Source of the DNA: Methylorubrum extorquens
Lineage (GTDB): Bacteria; Pseudomonadota; Alphaproteobacteria; Rhizobiales; Beijerinckiaceae
Reading direction: 5' to 3'
Assembly: GCA_019695455.1 (NCBI GenBank)
Contig: JAEUAC010000306.1
Coordinates: 1-5,036, forward strand
DNA length: 5,036 bases
Part shown: in pieces, positions 1-5,036 of the stretch
Numbering within the stretch: the first letter of the stretch is position 1
Layout: each line of letters starts with the position of its first letter
Made by a program: the position numbers and the translations under genes
Notes under the pieces: model-generated
Databases searched by the model: none
What the model saw: the letters and a program-made list of their open reading frames with translations, nothing else
What the model was told of the DNA's origin: nothing

Positions 1-656
1 CGCTTCATCCAGGCGACGGCGTCGTCGAGCCGGGGGTCCTCGTAGTGGAACCACTGGCAGAGGCCGAGATCGGGCGCGAATTCGGGGAAGATCCTGGCCG
101 CGAGCTTCGGCGTGCCGTCCTCGCGCAGGATGCCCATGTGGAAATGCCGGTAGTAGGACGAGCCCTCCGCCTCCTTGTGGCGGGTGGTCGCCTCCCAGGT
201 GCGGGGCAGGTCGTAGAGGCTGTACCAGTGGATGCGCGGCGCCCGGCCCCGGATCAGCTCGGCCGTGCGGCGGAAGCCCCATTCCTGGACCTCCTCGGCC
301 CCGAAGGTCGAGACGCCGACCTCCGACACCCAGACGGGCTTGTCCGTGACGGCCTGGATCTCCGCGATCTTGGCCGGCCACTCGTTGATGTTCCAGAGGT
401 TCCAGTCGAGCGGGAAGCCGTGCACGGCGACCGCGTCGACGTGGTCGAGGGCGCCCTTGCCGGCGAGCAGGTTCACGAAGGACGGGTCGATCGGCGACAT
501 GCCGCCGAGCACGCGCGGCAGCGTGGCGTTCTCGGCCCGGATGGCGGCGCCCGCGAGCGAGACCATCTCGGCGAAGCGCGACCAGTCGGGATCGAGGTTC
601 GGATCCCAGTGCGACTTGTTGTTCGGCTCGTTCCAGATCATGGCGGCTTCGATCAT
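1..656 (-). CDS. clan GH-A-like glycoside hydrolase, N-terminal part (runs off the window)
   Basis: The first 218 residues are visible, with no stop before the left edge. The protein starts MIEAAMIWNEPNNKSHWDP, where WNEP (Glu10) is the acid/base motif of TIM-barrel glycosidases of clan GH-A (GH39, GH5 and relatives). VDAVAVHGFPLDW (residues 73-85) fits strand 6. PVWVSEVGVST (107-117) fits strand 7 and supplies the likely nucleophile Glu112. IHWYSLYDLP (142-151) fits strand 8, and GILREDGTPKLAA (175-187) is the usual end-of-barrel signature. Sequence then continues as LGLCQWFHYEDPRLDDAVAWMK, which looks like the start of a barrel rather than its end. No signal peptide is present, so a cytoplasmic or intracellular trimming/transfer role is more likely than polysaccharide digestion. 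The start is well supported: an ATGA overlap with the methyltransferase stop, plus AAGGAG eight bases upstream. The substrate is unknown; beta-xylosidase-like labels would be a guess. Confidence 0.88.
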   Translation of the reverse strand, partial: MIEAAMIWNEPNNKSHWDPNLDPDWSRFAEMVSLAGAAIRAENATLPRVLGGMSPIDPSFVNLLAGKGALDHVDAVAVHGFPLDWNLWNINEWPAKIAEIQAVTDKPVWVSEVGVSTFGAEEVQEWGFRRTAELIRGRAPRIHWYSLYDLPRTWEATTRHKEAEGSSYYRHFHMGILREDGTPKLAARIFPEFAPDLGLCQWFHYEDPRLDDAVAWMK

Positions 657-1432
657 CGGGCCGTCTCCTTCGTCGTCGCCGGATAGACCGCGCCCGACCA
701 GGGCGGGATCTCGACCGCCTCGCGGCGGCACAGGAACACCTCGCTTTCCGGATGGGCGAGGATGGAGAAGCCGGCCGAGCGCAGCATCGCGGCCGAGCAG
801 GCCGCGTTCGGCGCCCACCAGTTGGTCGGGTCGTCCGCGTAGCGGTGCTCGATGAAGTGCAGCTTCGGGTAGCCCGGGCCGTCGAACATGGCGGCACCGT
901 CGAAGAAGTCCGCGTTCTCCGGCACGGGGTCGATCGCGTCCGAGCCGCGCTGCATGGACTGGAACAGGAGGAGGTCGCCCGCGACGTGCTCGTGGACGAG
1001 GTCGAGCGCGAGCAGCGGATGGCGCAGGTGGTAGAGCACGCCCATGAAGACGACGAGGTCGAAGCGCTCGCCGAGCGCCGCGACGTCGTAGACGGAGAGC
1101 TTGCGGAACTCGATGTCGGCGCCCTCCACCTCGGCCGCGAAGCGGGCCTGGGCGAGGTAGTCCTCGTCGAAGTCGATGCCCAGCACGCGGGCCGCCCCGC
1201 GCCGCTTCATCTCGAGCGAGTAGAAGCCGCCGTTGCAGCCGATGTCGAGGACGGTCTTCCCCGTGAGGTCGGCCGGCAGCACGTGGGCGAAGCCCTTGAA
1301 CTTCACGGCCGGGTAATCGCCGAGGAAGTGGCCGGGCGCCGTGCGGACGCCGCCGAGCTCCATGTTGTGGAACCACGGCCCGAGGGCGTCCGCCCGGCGG
1401 CGGATCTCGTCCGGCGTCATCCCGATCGTCAT
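653..1432 (-). CDS. class I SAM-dependent methyltransferase, CmoB/DUF1698-like (TIGR04290-type)
   Basis: This 259-residue protein has a complete Rossmann-type SAM domain. Motif I is KTVLDIGCNGGFYSLEMKRRGA (residues 59-80), followed by the acidic GIDFDEDYL (85-93) that binds the SAM ribose, and motif IV/post-IV FDLVVFMGVLYHLRHPLLALD (124-144). The GVLYH-R-PL block, and the DLTGKTVLDIGC approach, closely resemble the tRNA wobble-uridine enzyme CmoB as I remember it. The C-terminal NWWAPNAACSAAMLRSAGF (204-222) matches the position of the CmoB NVYFIPS helix. It is much shorter than CmoB (about 320), lacking its N-terminal region, so a role on tRNA is unlikely. Cluster context suggests methylation of a sugar or inositol-derived product. 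I recall such proteins as the Rta_06860 family; this is unverified. The first ATG is preferred over a second in-frame ATG four codons later because it overlaps the nucleotidyltransferase stop (ATGA) and has GGAG eight bases upstream. Its own TGA overlaps the next start. Confidence 0.9.
   Translation of the reverse strand: MTIGMTPDEIRRRADALGPWFHNMELGGVRTAPGHFLGDYPAVKFKGFAHVLPADLTGKTVLDIGCNGGFYSLEMKRRGAARVLGIDFDEDYLAQARFAAEVEGADIEFRKLSVYDVAALGERFDLVVFMGVLYHLRHPLLALDLVHEHVAGDLLLFQSMQRGSDAIDPVPENADFFDGAAMFDGPGYPKLHFIEHRYADDPTNWWAPNAACSAAMLRSAGFSILAHPESEVFLCRREAVEIPPWSGAVYPATTKETAR
665..670 (-). promoter_or_regulatory. ribosome-binding site fixing the glycoside hydrolase start
   Basis: AAGGAG on the minus strand ends eight bases before the ATG at 656, within the last codons of the methyltransferase gene. 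It matters because it supports a start only nine residues before the catalytic glutamate, so the missing first strands of the barrel are not explained by a mis-called start. Confidence 0.65.
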
Positions 1433-2235
1433 GATGTGCGCTCCGTCGCCTCGGCCCGCTGGCCGGAGGGCCGCGCGAGCCCGACCCGGGCGCCGCGCCC
1501 GAGCGAGCCCTCGCCCGCCGCGGCCAGGAGCGTGATGGCCGACCGGTAGCCGCCGAGCGTCCCGACGTCGACGTAGGCCGAGCCCTTGCGGACGCCCCGC
1601 GCCTCGCCGCCGCCCGCCAGGTACGCGTTGACGAGCGTGCCGATGAACTCGTCCGCGCACAGCCGCTCCCGCCAGAGCGCGTGCAGGGTGTGCAGCACGT
1701 GGCCGGGCATCTTGAACGCCCCCCAGATCCAGCGCGAGGTCGCGTCCGGCCGCTTCACCTGGATCTCGATCACGCGGTCGGCGGCGTCCAGCACGACGGC
1801 GTCGAACTGGCGGGGATCCTCGACCGGGAAGAGGAGGAAGGACAGCGTGTCGTCCGGCAGGGAGGCGAGCGCGTCGTCCGGGAACCACACCGTGTCCGGC
1901 AGGCCGACGATCACGGATTCGCCGGGCGCCACGAGGGGCGCGGCCCGGAAGATGGCGTCGCAGAGCCCGGCGGCCCGCGGCTGGACCATGTAGGCGAAGG
2001 CGGTATCCAGATACCCCGCCCCGTAATAGGCCAGGATGTCCGACTTGCCGGGCGAGATGACGAAGCAGATCTTGTCGGCCCCGCCCCGGATCATCCGCTC
2101 GACGAGGTATTCCGAGACGGCGCAGGGCCGCTCGACGTCGCCCTCGAGCCGGCTGCCGACCGGCAGCAGCTCCTTGGAGAAGGCGAGAGGCTGGATGCGG
2201 CTGCCGATGCCGGCCGCGGGCACGATGCCCCACAT
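1429..2235 (-). CDS. sugar-1-phosphate nucleotidyltransferase-like protein
   Basis: This 268-residue protein resembles the NTP_transferase family (RmlA/GalU type), which makes NDP-sugars from NTP and a sugar-1-phosphate. The N-terminus WGIVPAAGIGSRIQPLAFSKELLPV (residues 2-26) is the nucleotide-binding signature, with Gly9, Gly11, Arg13 and Lys21 in place. GLCDAI (90-95) fits the base/sugar-binding loop and VGLPDTVWFPD (110-120) holds the metal-ligand Asp114. IEIQVKRP (156-163) and WGAFKMPG (171-178) match the sugar-pocket strands, and YVDVGTLGGYRSAI (221-234) gives the second Asp, 223. Both metal aspartates being present argues for an active enzyme. It is slightly shorter than typical RmlA (about 290), and the last 20 residues look disordered. 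ATG was chosen as start because GGAGG lies six bases upstream and it follows the glycosyltransferase stop after one base. The stop overlaps the methyltransferase start (ATGA). The sugar and nucleotide specificity cannot be assigned from sequence. Confidence 0.88.
   Translation of the reverse strand: MWGIVPAAGIGSRIQPLAFSKELLPVGSRLEGDVERPCAVSEYLVERMIRGGADKICFVISPGKSDILAYYGAGYLDTAFAYMVQPRAAGLCDAIFRAAPLVAPGESVIVGLPDTVWFPDDALASLPDDTLSFLLFPVEDPRQFDAVVLDAADRVIEIQVKRPDATSRWIWGAFKMPGHVLHTLHALWRERLCADEFIGTLVNAYLAGGGEARGVRKGSAYVDVGTLGGYRSAITLLAAAGEGSLGRGARVGLARPSGQRAEATERTS
1441..1444 (-). promoter_or_regulatory. ribosome-binding site deciding between two methyltransferase ATGs
   Basis: GGAG on the minus strand lies eight bases before the ATG at 1432. 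The alternative ATG at 1420 has only GATCGGG immediately before it, at poor spacing, so the upstream ATG is favoured. Confidence 0.5.
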
Positions 2236-2236
2236 G

Positions 2237-3322
2237 TCAGGCCTCCAGGGCGACGGGCGCCCGCGCGCGCGACAGTTCGCGCTCGAAATCCAGGGCCCGG
2301 CGGTCGGACGTGTGCTCGGCCAGCACCCGCTCGCGGGCGGCCCGGGCGATGCGGCCGAGCTCCGCGTCGTCCGTCCCGATCGCGGCCGCGGCGTCCCGGC
2401 CGTCGGACGCGACCAGGATCTCGCGTCCCGGCTCGAAGAAGGCGTCGAGCCCCTCCCAGGCGTCGGTCAGGATCGGCGCCCCGCAGGCGGCGGCCTCGAA
2501 CAGGCGGCCGGACGGACACCAGCCCATGGCGGCCATGGCCTCGCGCGTGACGTTGAGGGTGAGCCGCCCGGAGGCGAAGAAGGCCGGGTGCTCGGCCGGC
2601 GGCAGGTGGCGGACGAAGAAGATGTTCGGCGTCCAGGGGAACTCGGCCGGGTACTGGGCGCCGCCGATGAGGAAGCGGCGCTCCGGCATGGCCCGGGCCG
2701 GCCCGACGAACAGCGTCTCGAGCGCCGCCTGCCGGTCGGCCGCGTAGGTGCCGAGATAGGAGAGGTCCGACCGGAAGCGCTCCAGCGGCGCCACGGGCCG
2801 GTGCACGGCCGGGTCGACATGGCCGTAGAGCGGCGCGACCCGCACGGCGCCGAGCCGGTCGCGCAGGGCGTCGAGCGCGCCGCCGCCCGTGTAGGACAGG
2901 ACGAGGTCGAACCCGGCGAGCCCGTCCGGCCCGACATAGCCGAGGTCCTCGCCCCGCCCGAGCCGCGACAGCGTCACGGGCGTGTCGAGGTCGTAGAAGA
3001 CCCGGAGCGCGCGCCCGGCCTCCAGCACGGCCGCCGTCGCGGCGAGCCCGTCCGGGCAGTAGGAGGTGACGATCGCGACGTCCGCCTCCGCGATCGCGGC
3101 CTCGGCCCGGCGGCGGACGTCCTGCCAGGTCGCGTAGAGCACGAGATCGCCGGCCGGCAGCGCGTGCAGGTCCCGGTTCTCGGCGTAGAAGCTCTGGTCG
3201 CGCTCGAAGAAGGCGACCGCATGGCCCCGCCGGGCGAGCGCCGCGATGAGGCCGCGCCAGAGGGTGGCGTGGCCGTTGCCCCAGGACGACGAGACCGTGA
3301 GGCCGAAGATCACGATCCTCAC
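2237..3322 (-). CDS. CgeB-like glycosyltransferase (GT-B fold, Glyco_trans_1_2 domain)
   Basis: This 361-residue protein is predicted to transfer a sugar from a nucleotide-sugar donor. The N-terminal Rossmann-like half begins RIVIFGLTVSSSWGNGHATLWRGLIAALARRGH (residues 2-34), a typical acceptor-side start of GT-B enzymes. The C-terminal half carries PNIFFVRHLPPAEHPAFFAS (232-251), LTLNVTREAM (254-263) and CPSGRLFEAAACGAPILTDAWEGLDAFFEPGREILVA (269-305). This last block is the donor-binding signature of CgeB/family-4-like transferases, with Glu276 as the likely nucleotide-sugar contact. No membrane segments are seen, so it is probably cytoplasmic. Translation most likely starts at the GTG (GTG-AGG-ATC), which overlaps the phosphatase stop by four bases and has GAGG seven bases upstream. 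The same frame is open far upstream through neighbouring genes, but that part translates to low-complexity Arg/Pro/Ala-rich sequence. Donor and acceptor cannot be read from the sequence. The neighbouring nucleotidyltransferase could supply the donor, and inositol (or its phosphate) is a candidate acceptor. Confidence 0.88.
   Translation of the reverse strand: MRIVIFGLTVSSSWGNGHATLWRGLIAALARRGHAVAFFERDQSFYAENRDLHALPAGDLVLYATWQDVRRRAEAAIAEADVAIVTSYCPDGLAATAAVLEAGRALRVFYDLDTPVTLSRLGRGEDLGYVGPDGLAGFDLVLSYTGGGALDALRDRLGAVRVAPLYGHVDPAVHRPVAPLERFRSDLSYLGTYAADRQAALETLFVGPARAMPERRFLIGGAQYPAEFPWTPNIFFVRHLPPAEHPAFFASGRLTLNVTREAMAAMGWCPSGRLFEAAACGAPILTDAWEGLDAFFEPGREILVASDGRDAAAAIGTDDAELGRIARAARERVLAEHTSDRRALDFERELSRARAPVALEA
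2242..2246 (-). promoter_or_regulatory. ribosome-binding site of the nucleotidyltransferase gene
   Basis: GGAGG on the minus strand lies six bases before the ATG at 2235. It overlaps the last codons of the glycosyltransferase gene and is the closest match to a consensus Shine-Dalgarno among the six starts. Confidence 0.6.
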
Positions 3323-3921
3323 GCCGGCACCTCGTTCAGGGCGAGGAGCTTGCCGCCCCCCTCCCAGACGACGAGGCTCGTGACCGAGCCCGGCGACACC
3401 TCGAAATCGTGGACGCGGTCGAAGGAGAGGCCGATCAGGCGGCAGACCAGCGCCTTGACGACGTCGCCGTGCGTCGTCGCGGCCACGGCCGCATCCGGGT
3501 GACGCAGGCGCCAGGCCTCGACGGTCGCGGCGGCGCGGTCCGCCACCTCGTCCATGGTCTCGCCGCCCGGGATGCGGCTCGCCGCCCGGTCCCGGTTCCA
3601 GGCCCGCCAGGCGGGGTCCCCGTCGAGGCCGGCGAGCTCCGCGCCCGTCCAGGTCCCGTAATCGAGCTCCGTCAGGCCCGGGGCCTCGCCGACCGGCAGG
3701 CCGAGCGCGGCCGCGATGGGCGCGGCCGTCTCGCGGGCGCGCTGGATGGGGCTCGCGTAGAGGGCCGCGATGCGGTCGCGCCGCAGGCGGGTCGCGACCC
3801 GCTCGGCCTCGGCCCGCCCGGCGGCGTTGAGGGGCACGCCCGGCATCCGGCCGGCGACGCTGCGGCCCAGGAGGTCGTGCGCGCCGTGACGGACCAGGAG
3901 GACGGTCGTGGCCGCCGCCAC
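3319..3921 (-). CDS. histidine phosphatase superfamily protein (phosphoglycerate-mutase-like fold)
   Basis: This 200-residue protein belongs to the branch 1 histidine phosphatases, which use a phosphohistidine intermediate to hydrolyse or transfer phosphate. The RHG motif is in VLLVRHGAHD, with nucleophile His12 and Arg11. A second pocket Arg is in YASPIQRARET (Arg61), the probable acid Glu85 is in TELDYGTWTG, and the second catalytic His151 is in THGDVVKAL, so all core residues are present. Length and the short loops fit a small-molecule phosphatase (CobC/GpmB-like) better than a glycolytic mutase. There is no signal peptide, so it is probably cytoplasmic. The start is GTG, immediately after the TGA of the inositol-phosphate synthase, with GAGG five bases upstream. 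Its stop overlaps the next start (GTGA). Placed between an inositol-phosphate synthase and a glycosyltransferase, it may dephosphorylate inositol phosphate or a glycosylated derivative. That substrate is inferred from context only, because family members have very diverse substrates. Confidence 0.92.
   Translation of the reverse strand: MAAATTVLLVRHGAHDLLGRSVAGRMPGVPLNAAGRAEAERVATRLRRDRIAALYASPIQRARETAAPIAAALGLPVGEAPGLTELDYGTWTGAELAGLDGDPAWRAWNRDRAASRIPGGETMDEVADRAAATVEAWRLRHPDAAVAATTHGDVVKALVCRLIGLSFDRVHDFEVSPGSVTSLVVWEGGGKLLALNEVPA
3330..3333 (-). promoter_or_regulatory. ribosome-binding site for the GTG start of the glycosyltransferase
   Basis: GAGG on the minus strand lies seven bases before the GTG at 3322, inside the end of the phosphatase gene. 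Together with the four-base GTGA stop/start overlap it decides the start against much longer open-frame alternatives. Confidence 0.5.
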
Positions 3922-5013
3922 TCAGGCCTCGCCGGCCGCGAAGGCGCGCGTGAGCTCGCGCGCCTCGTCGTCCGTGAACTGCCGCGGCGGCGACTTCATG
4001 AAATAGGCGGACGGCCCCGTGAGCGCCCCGCCGATGCCCCGGTCCATGGCGAGCTTCGCGCACCGGACGGCATCGATGACGACGCCCGCCGAATTGGGCG
4101 AATCCCACACCTCCAGCTTCAGCTCGACGCTGAGCGGCACGCCCCCGAAGGTCGTGCCCTCGAGCCGGATATGGGCCCATTTGCGGTCCGACAGCCACGG
4201 CACGTAGTCGCTCGGGCCGACATGGATCTGGTCGGCCGGGAGCGGCACGTCGAGCTGGCTCGTCACGGCCTGCGTCTTCGAGATCTTCTTGGATTCGAGG
4301 CGCTCGCGCTCCAGCATGTTCTTGAAGTCGGCATTGCCGCCGAAATTCAGCTGGTAGGTCCTGTCGAGCCGCACGCCGCGCTCGCGGAAGAGGTTGGCGA
4401 GGGTGCGGTGCACGATGGTGGCGCCGACCTGGCTCTTGATGTCGTCGCCCACGATCGGCAGGCCCCGGGCCTCGAACCGCGCCCGCCAGGTCGGATCGGA
4501 CGCGATGAACACGGGGATGCAGTTGACGAAGCCGCACCCCGCTGCGAGCGCCTGCTCGGCGTAGTATTCGGTCGCCTTCTGCGAGCCGACGGGCAGGTAG
4601 GAGACCAGGACGTCCGTGCCCGTGCGGGCCAGGATGGCGGCGACGTCGGCGGGGGGCGCGGCCGATTCCGTGATCTCGTCCGCCATGTAGCGGCCGATGC
4701 CGTCGAGCGTCGGCCCGCGCTCGACGCGGGTGCCGGTCGGCTTCACGGTCGCGAAGACGTGGGTGTTGTTGGGCCCGGCCCCGATCGCGTCCGCCACGTC
4801 GAGCCCGACCTTGGCGTCGCTGACGTCGAAGGCGGCCGACACCTCGATGTCGCCGACGTGATAGCCGCCGAGATCGACGTTCATCAGGCCCGGCACCGGC
4901 TCGTTGGAGCGCGCGTCCGCATAGTAGGTGAGGCCCTGGACCAGGGAGGAGGCGCAGTTGCCGACGCCTACGATCCCGACCCTCAGCCTGCGTCGCCCGT
5001 CCTGACTTGCCAA
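3922..5013 (-). CDS. ino1: myo-inositol-phosphate synthase, actinobacterial type (Ino1)
   Basis: This 363-residue protein is predicted to be the cytoplasmic NAD-dependent enzyme that isomerises D-glucose-6-phosphate to 1D-myo-inositol-3-phosphate, the committed step of inositol synthesis. The N-terminal Rossmann motif GIVGVGNCASS lies at residues 13-23. Family hallmarks follow: RGPTLDGIG (99-107), LVSYLPVGS (136-144), NCIPVFIASDP (164-174), GDDIKSQVGAT (189-199), QLNFGGNADFKNM (221-233), SKKISKTQAV (241-250) and EVWDSPNSAG (301-310). From memory these blocks are very close to Mycobacterium tuberculosis Ino1, including its length of about 367 residues, and differ from the much longer eukaryotic enzyme. 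The start is TTG; no ATG or GTG lies in frame between it and the Rossmann motif, and a purine-rich ribosome-binding site precedes it. The frame stays open to the right window edge, so a start up to 23 bases or more upstream cannot be fully excluded. It is the first visible gene of the cluster, and its TGA directly abuts the next start. Confidence 0.95.
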   Translation of the reverse strand: MASQDGRRRLRVGIVGVGNCASSLVQGLTYYADARSNEPVPGLMNVDLGGYHVGDIEVSAAFDVSDAKVGLDVADAIGAGPNNTHVFATVKPTGTRVERGPTLDGIGRYMADEITESAAPPADVAAILARTGTDVLVSYLPVGSQKATEYYAEQALAAGCGFVNCIPVFIASDPTWRARFEARGLPIVGDDIKSQVGATIVHRTLANLFRERGVRLDRTYQLNFGGNADFKNMLERERLESKKISKTQAVTSQLDVPLPADQIHVGPSDYVPWLSDRKWAHIRLEGTTFGGVPLSVELKLEVWDSPNSAGVVIDAVRCAKLAMDRGIGGALTGPSAYFMKSPPRQFTDDEARELTRAFAAGEA

Positions 5014-5022
5014 CGCGACCCG

Positions 5023-5030
5023 CTCCCCCT
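5023..5030 (-). promoter_or_regulatory. ribosome-binding site of the inositol-phosphate synthase gene
   Basis: The minus strand reads AGGGGGAG here, nine bases before the TTG at 5013. It is the main support for translation starting at this TTG, since no ATG or GTG is available nearby in the same frame. Only 23 bases of leader are visible before the window ends, so the promoter cannot be assessed. Confidence 0.6.
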
Positions 5031-5036
5031 TCCCGC

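Noticed and set aside
653..1432. Methyltransferase as a true tRNA-modifying CmoB
   Set aside because: Too short, lacks the N-terminal region, and its neighbours are sugar and inositol genes rather than cmoA.
653..2233. Apparent 526-residue fusion of an unknown N-terminal domain to the methyltransferase
   Set aside because: The extra N-terminal half is the nucleotidyltransferase gene read out of frame and is Arg/Gly/Ala-rich. The methyltransferase has its own ATG at 1432 with a Shine-Dalgarno and an ATGA overlap.
2467..3222. Minus-strand open frames at 2467-2937 and 2974-3222, and the one at 2091-2519
   Set aside because: The first two lie inside the glycosyltransferase gene in another frame, and the third spans its end and the nucleotidyltransferase start. 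All are Ser/Arg/Pro-rich with no motif; the glycosyltransferase frame carries the family signatures across the same bases.
2036..3502. Long open frame on the plus strand (488 codons), and other plus-strand open frames between 45 and 2747 and at 4019-4207
   Set aside because: All lie opposite genes with clear family motifs. Their translations are low-complexity Arg/Gly/Ala/Pro-rich with no recognisable domain, as expected for antisense frames in very GC-rich DNA.
2237..4537. Apparent 766-residue protein with the glycosyltransferase at its C-terminus
   Set aside because: Residues before the GTG at 3322 are out-of-frame readings of the phosphatase and inositol-phosphate synthase genes, without conserved motifs.
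1..5036. Possible terminators, CRISPR arrays, tRNAs, insertion sequences or long repeats
   Set aside because: Practically every base is coding. I saw no hairpin followed by a T-run on the minus strand, no spaced direct repeats, no transposase motifs and no tRNA-like cloverleaf.

Overview
The window is one tightly packed, single-direction gene cluster read entirely from the minus strand (right to left). The very high GC content, strong G/C third-position bias, alternative starts (TTG, GTG) and near-absence of intergenic DNA suggest a high-GC alphaproteobacterium of the Rhizobiales type (Methylobacterium-like). That assignment rests on composition and a remembered gene neighbourhood, not on a search.

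In transcription order: (1) 5013-3922, an actinobacterial-type myo-inositol-phosphate synthase (Ino1); (2) 3921-3319, a histidine-phosphatase-superfamily enzyme with the RHG motif; (3) 3322-2237, a CgeB-like GT-B glycosyltransferase; (4) 2235-1429, a sugar-1-phosphate nucleotidyltransferase-like protein; (5) 1432-653, a class I SAM methyltransferase with CmoB/DUF1698-like motifs; (6) 656 to the left edge, the first 218 residues of a clan GH-A-like glycoside hydrolase that continues outside the window. The five junctions are a directly abutting stop/start, a GTGA overlap, a one-base gap and two ATGA overlaps. This implies one polycistronic mRNA with translational coupling. Every start has a purine-rich Shine-Dalgarno-like sequence 5-9 bases upstream. 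The promoter lies to the right of the window and no terminator is visible.

Together the genes look like a small glycoconjugate pathway. Ino1 makes inositol phosphate from glucose-6-phosphate, and a phosphatase could remove the phosphate. The nucleotidyltransferase could activate a sugar, the glycosyltransferase could join the units, the methyltransferase could cap or modify the product, and the hydrolase could trim or recycle it. The product is unknown, and the order of steps is inference. I recall methyltransferases of this type being grouped in a family named after Ramlibacter Rta_06860 (TIGR04290) that sits in a conserved uncharacterised cassette, but I cannot confirm this here.

The most striking observation is in the last gene. 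Its well-supported start puts the WNEP acid/base motif at residue 10, so the protein begins at strand 4 of a TIM barrel. The order then runs through strand 8 and into what looks like strand 1 near residue 198. This suggests a naturally circularly permuted glycoside hydrolase.
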